From positions 105,761-169,760 of the forward strand of contig NZ_JASISW010000012.1 of the NCBI RefSeq assembly GCF_030063335.1: a stretch of 64,000 nt of DNA, in the 5' to 3' direction. This DNA comes from Rhodococcus sp. G-MC3 (GTDB taxonomy: Bacteria > Actinomycetota > Actinomycetes > Mycobacteriales > Mycobacteriaceae). This document shows positions 61,366 to 64,000 of the stretch, piece after piece (the first letter of the stretch is position 1; each line of letters opens with the position of its first letter). The notes beneath the pieces were generated by a model that did not search any database, was not told the DNA's origin, and saw only the letters and a program-made list of their open reading frames with translations. The translations under genes and the position numbers were made by a program.

Positions 61366-61695
61366 ATGGACTTCGGCGACGCGTTCTTCCTTGATGCCGA
61401 CCCCGCCCGACCTGCGGGCCCTGCCGACCCTTCGGAACTAGTCGGGCACGGTGCGTTGGCGACTGACGCTGTATCTCTGGACGTCTTCGATGTCGACGCG
61501 GACGGATACGCCGAGACCCGCGTTCACTACACCGAGGACGGAATGACGGTTGCCGTGGATGTCGACGGCGACGGTGTGATCGATACGTTCACAGCCGTCG
61601 GCCGTGGCGGCCATTACGATTCGTGGGAGATTTTTCGTGTCGCAGACGGAACGGCACGGTGGGAGCGCACATCCTCCGGTGACGTTTTCGACTGA
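61366..61695 (+). CDS. Small acidic protein with EF-hand-like DxDxDG motifs
   Basis: A 109-residue acidic protein. Two loops of the form DxDxDG occur, DVDADGYAET and DVDGDGVIDT, resembling calcium-binding loops; the protein may belong to DUF6802, though I am not sure. No signal peptide or helix is seen. ATG at 61366 lacks an obvious strong ribosome-binding site. It lies between the GTPase pair and pckG. Confidence 0.7.
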   Translation: MDFGDAFFLDADPARPAGPADPSELVGHGALATDAVSLDVFDVDADGYAETRVHYTEDGMTVAVDVDGDGVIDTFTAVGRGGHYDSWEIFRVADGTARWERTSSGDVFD

Positions 61696-62019
61696 TTTCG
61701 GGCGGTAGATTCTAATGTCCACACAAGGAATCACGGCAGGTGGGAGGCTCTGAACCCCTACTTTCCAGTAACTGAATCGTTCTTGTGACCAATCGGACAA
61801 CACCCCGGTTCCGGATTGGCGTCACTCGGCGTTAACCTGGGACCAGGACACCCGGCGCCCGTGTCCTCGAATTGACGTCGTCAGTATGATGCTGTATACG
61901 CGGATCGAGTGATCGGGCAGCTCCCCACCGAGAGGGGATGATCGGATCTGTTCCAACCGCTGTACTGCCCTCCAGCGTTGGATATTGATCTGGTTCCGGC
62001 TCACCCCAGGAGAGTTTAG
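61696..62019 (+). other. 324-base gene-free leader region of pckG
   Basis: No gene is seen here. The region is less GC-rich than its surroundings, holds the pckG promoter at 61872-61900 and leaves a predicted 5' leader of about 113 bases. In the leader a short stem is possible (TCCCC with GGGGA near 61922-61938), and CAGGAGAG precedes the start codon. Confidence 0.7.
61872..61900 (+). promoter_or_regulatory. SigA-type promoter of pckG
   Basis: TTGACG and TATACG are separated by exactly 17 bases. The expected transcript start is near 61907, about 113 bases before the pckG ATG. This is the best consensus promoter in the window. Confidence 0.75.
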
Positions 62020-63849
62020 ATGACCTCAGCGACCATTCCCGGTTTGAACGGCACTGACGCCGCACCTCCCACCCAACACAAGGAACTCCTTGCGTGGGTG
62101 CAGGAAGTAGCAGAACTCACCGAGCCGGAGCGGGTCGTATTTGCTGACGGTTCCGACGAGGAGTGGGAGCGCCTCACCACTGCGTTGGTGAGCGCAGGCA
62201 CCTTCACTCGCCTCAACGACGAGAAGAAGCCCAACTCGTTCCTCGGCAACTCGGATCCGTCGGACGTGGCTCGTGTCGAGTCGCGTACCTACATCTGTTC
62301 GAAGCGCGAAATCGACGCCGGTCCCACCAACAACTGGATGGACCCGTCGGAGATGCGTGATCTCATGACGGATCTGTACCGCGGATCCATGCGCGGTCGC
62401 ACCATGTACGTCGTTCCGTTCTGCATGGGACCGCTTGGTGCCGACGATCCGAAACTGGGCGTCGAGATCACCGACTCCGAGTACGTCGTCGTCTCCATGC
62501 GCGTCATGACTCGCATGGGTGCCGCGGTACTCGACAAGCTCGGCACCGACGGTTTCTTCGTCAAGGCGCTGCACTCGCTCGGAGCCCCGCTGGCCGAAGG
62601 TCAGGCCGACGTGGCATGGCCGTGCAACGACACCAAATACATCACTCATTACCCCGAGGACCGCGAGATCTGGAGCTTCGGTTCCGGCTACGGCGGCAAC
62701 GCTCTGCTCGGCAAGAAGTGCTACTCGCTGCGCATCGCCTCGGCGATGGCTCACGACGAGGGCTGGCTCGCCGAGCACATGCTGATCCTCAAGCTGATTT
62801 CGCCCGAGGACAAGGCGTACTACATCGCGGCGGCATTCCCGTCTGCGTGTGGCAAGACGAACCTCGCGATGATCCAGCCGACCATCCCGGGCTGGCGCGC
62901 CGAGACCATCGGCGACGACATCGCCTGGATGCGCTTCGGTGAAGACGGCCGTCTCTACGCCGTAAACCCGGAGTTCGGCTTCTTCGGTGTTGCTCCCGGT
63001 ACCAACTGGGACTCCAACCCCAACGCGATGAAGACCATCGACCAGGGCAACTCCGTCTTCACCAACGTCGCGATGACCGATGACGGTGACGTCTGGTGGG
63101 AGGGCCTCGAAGGCGACCCGCAACACCTGATCGACTGGAAGGGCAACGACTGGACGCCCGAGTCGGATTCCCTGGCTGCGCACCCGAACTCGCGTTACTG
63201 CGTGCCGATGGCCCAGTGCCCGTCCATGGCCGCCGAATGGGACGATCCGAAGGGTGTGCCGATCTCGGCGATCCTCTTCGGTGGACGTCGTAAGACGACG
63301 GTTCCGCTGGTCACCGAGGCTCGCGACTGGCAGCACGGCGTGTTCATGGGTGCCACTGTCGGCTCCGAGCAGACAGCGGCAGCCGAGGGGACGGTGGGAA
63401 CCATCCGCCGCGACCCGATGGCAATGCTTCCGTTCCTCGGCTACAACGTCGGAGACTACTTCCAGCACTGGATCGACCTCGGCAAGAACGCCGACGAGTC
63501 GAAGCTTCCGAAGGTGTTCTACGTCAACTGGTTCCGCCGCGGCGACGACAAGCGCTTCCTCTGGCCAGGATTCGGCGAGAACTCGCGCGTTCTGAAGTGG
63601 ATCGTCGAGCGTATCGAGCACAAGGCTGCCGGCGTCGAGACTCCGATCGGGGTCGTTCCGACTCCCGAGGCGCTCGACATCGACGGCCTCGATACCACCA
63701 CGCAGGATGTCGCCGAGGCACTCAACGTCGACGTCGACGAGTGGAAGGCCGAGATCCCGTTGATCGAGGAGTGGTTCGACTTCGTCGGCGAGAAGCTCCC
63801 CACCGGCATCAAGGACGAGTTCGAGGCGCTGAAGCAGCGTTTGGGTTAG
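62020..63849 (+). CDS. pckG: Phosphoenolpyruvate carboxykinase (GTP)
   Basis: A 609-residue GTP-dependent PEP carboxykinase, the entry step of gluconeogenesis (oxaloacetate plus GTP to PEP, CO2 and GDP). It shows the kinase-1 loop [12 protein letters not shown] with the reactive cysteine, the metal site segment ([32 protein letters not shown]), [12 protein letters not shown] and [20 protein letters not shown]. Length and order match GTP-type enzymes, not the ATP type. CAGGAGAG precedes ATG. It follows the GTPase pair, the same order as in mycobacteria. Confidence 0.97.
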   Translation: MTSATIPGLNGTDAAPPTQHKELLAWVQEVAELTEPERVVFADGSDEEWERLTTALVSAGTFTRLNDEKKPNSFLGNSDPSDVARVESRTYICSKREIDAGPTNNWMDPSEMRDLMTDLYRGSMRGRTMYVVPFCMGPLGADDPKLGVEITDSEYVVVSMRVMTRMGAAVLDKLGTDGFFVKALHSLGAPLAEGQADVAWPCNDTKYITHYPEDREIWSFGSGYGGNALLGKKCYSLRIASAMAHDEGWLAEHMLILKLISPEDKAYYIAAAFPSACGKTNLAMIQPTIPGWRAETIGDDIAWMRFGEDGRLYAVNPEFGFFGVAPGTNWDSNPNAMKTIDQGNSVFTNVAMTDDGDVWWEGLEGDPQHLIDWKGNDWTPESDSLAAHPNSRYCVPMAQCPSMAAEWDDPKGVPISAILFGGRRKTTVPLVTEARDWQHGVFMGATVGSEQTAAAEGTVGTIRRDPMAMLPFLGYNVGDYFQHWIDLGKNADESKLPKVFYVNWFRRGDDKRFLWPGFGENSRVLKWIVERIEHKAAGVETPIGVVPTPEALDIDGLDTTTQDVAEALNVDVDEWKAEIPLIEEWFDFVGEKLPTGIKDEFEALKQRLG

Positions 63850-63862
63850 GCGCTTCGCGCAC

Positions 63863-64000
63863 GTGAGTGGAATTACGTCCCAGGGAGCCTGTTGCTGAAT
63901 TATTTTGTCGGTGATGGATCCTGCGGCAGGGCTGCGGTGTTTCGGTGCCCGATGGGGGGTGTATTTCCTGTCATCGGGTGCCCGGGGGCCCGCAGGGCCC
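63863..64000. other. Hairpin repeat copy 3, left half only, followed by unassigned sequence
   Basis: GTGAGTGGAATTACGTC (63863-63879), with the conserved flank CTTCGCGCAC before it, is the left arm of the repeat seen at 1988 and 9945. The right arm is missing. Instead unrelated DNA begins with CCAGGGAGCCTGTTGCTGAA, which contains further short inverted repeats near the window end (CCCGATG with CATCGGG). An insertion into the repeat is possible but cannot be confirmed from this edge. Confidence 0.5.

Overview
The window is high-GC actinobacterial DNA and most likely comes from a mycolate-containing Rhodococcus-type genome. The main evidence is an mmpL3 gene followed by NYN-domain and trmB genes. 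This block stands divergently beside two paired GTPase-like genes and a GTP-dependent PEP carboxykinase gene, and the same order is known around M. tuberculosis Rv0206c-Rv0211. GTG starts, ATGA overlaps and probable leaderless promoters are frequent. No tRNA, rRNA, CRISPR array or complete insertion sequence was seen.

Layout. (1) 1-10020: sugar-acid and polyol catabolism. It holds the end of one UgpC/MalK-type ATPase gene, a talarate/galactarate-dehydratase-like enolase, two polyol dehydrogenases, a divergent SorC-type regulator with an operator palindrome, and a complete ABC importer. Two copies of a hairpin repeat and a strong terminator lie here. (2) 10074-11747: an acyl-CoA synthetase. 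(3) 11759-28837, all on the minus strand: one continuous [NiFe]-hydrogenase cluster of the actinobacterial high-affinity type (group 1h, formerly group 5). It runs from a nickel/cobalt importer (cbiM, PDGLE protein, cbiQ, cbiO) through hypA and hypB, the structural genes hhyS and hhyL and a NifU-Rieske protein, then four uncharacterised genes, a maturation protease, hypC2, hypF, hypC, hypD, hypE and a DUF6390 gene. Almost every junction overlaps by four bases. A CRP-like site lies before hhyS.

(4) 28903-46689: mixed core and accessory genes. These are an alpha/beta hydrolase, a SulP transporter, an ABC-F ATPase whose ribosome-binding site sits in a leader hairpin, an active penicillin-binding lipoprotein followed by a paralogue that has lost all its catalytic motifs, TSUP and POT transporters, YceI, a membrane adenylate cyclase, an AI-2E family protein with repeats at both ends, and a MacS-like two-component pair. 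(5) 46733-51311: small and membrane proteins and a glycosyltransferase. (6) 51353-63849: tandem mmpL3-like genes, NYN protein, trmB, the GTPase-like pair and pckG. The window ends in a truncated copy of the hairpin repeat.

The hydrogenase cluster forms a coherent system. Nickel is imported by CbiMQO, handled by HypA and HypB, and inserted with the Fe(CN)2CO group made by HypC-F. The large subunit is then clipped by the protease, and electrons from the small subunit probably pass through the NifU-Rieske protein to the respiratory chain. The DUF5947, DUF6084, 463-residue and 39-residue proteins embedded in this operon are the least explained part and the best candidates for undescribed biology. 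Function calls come from reading motifs and recalling families; no database search was run.
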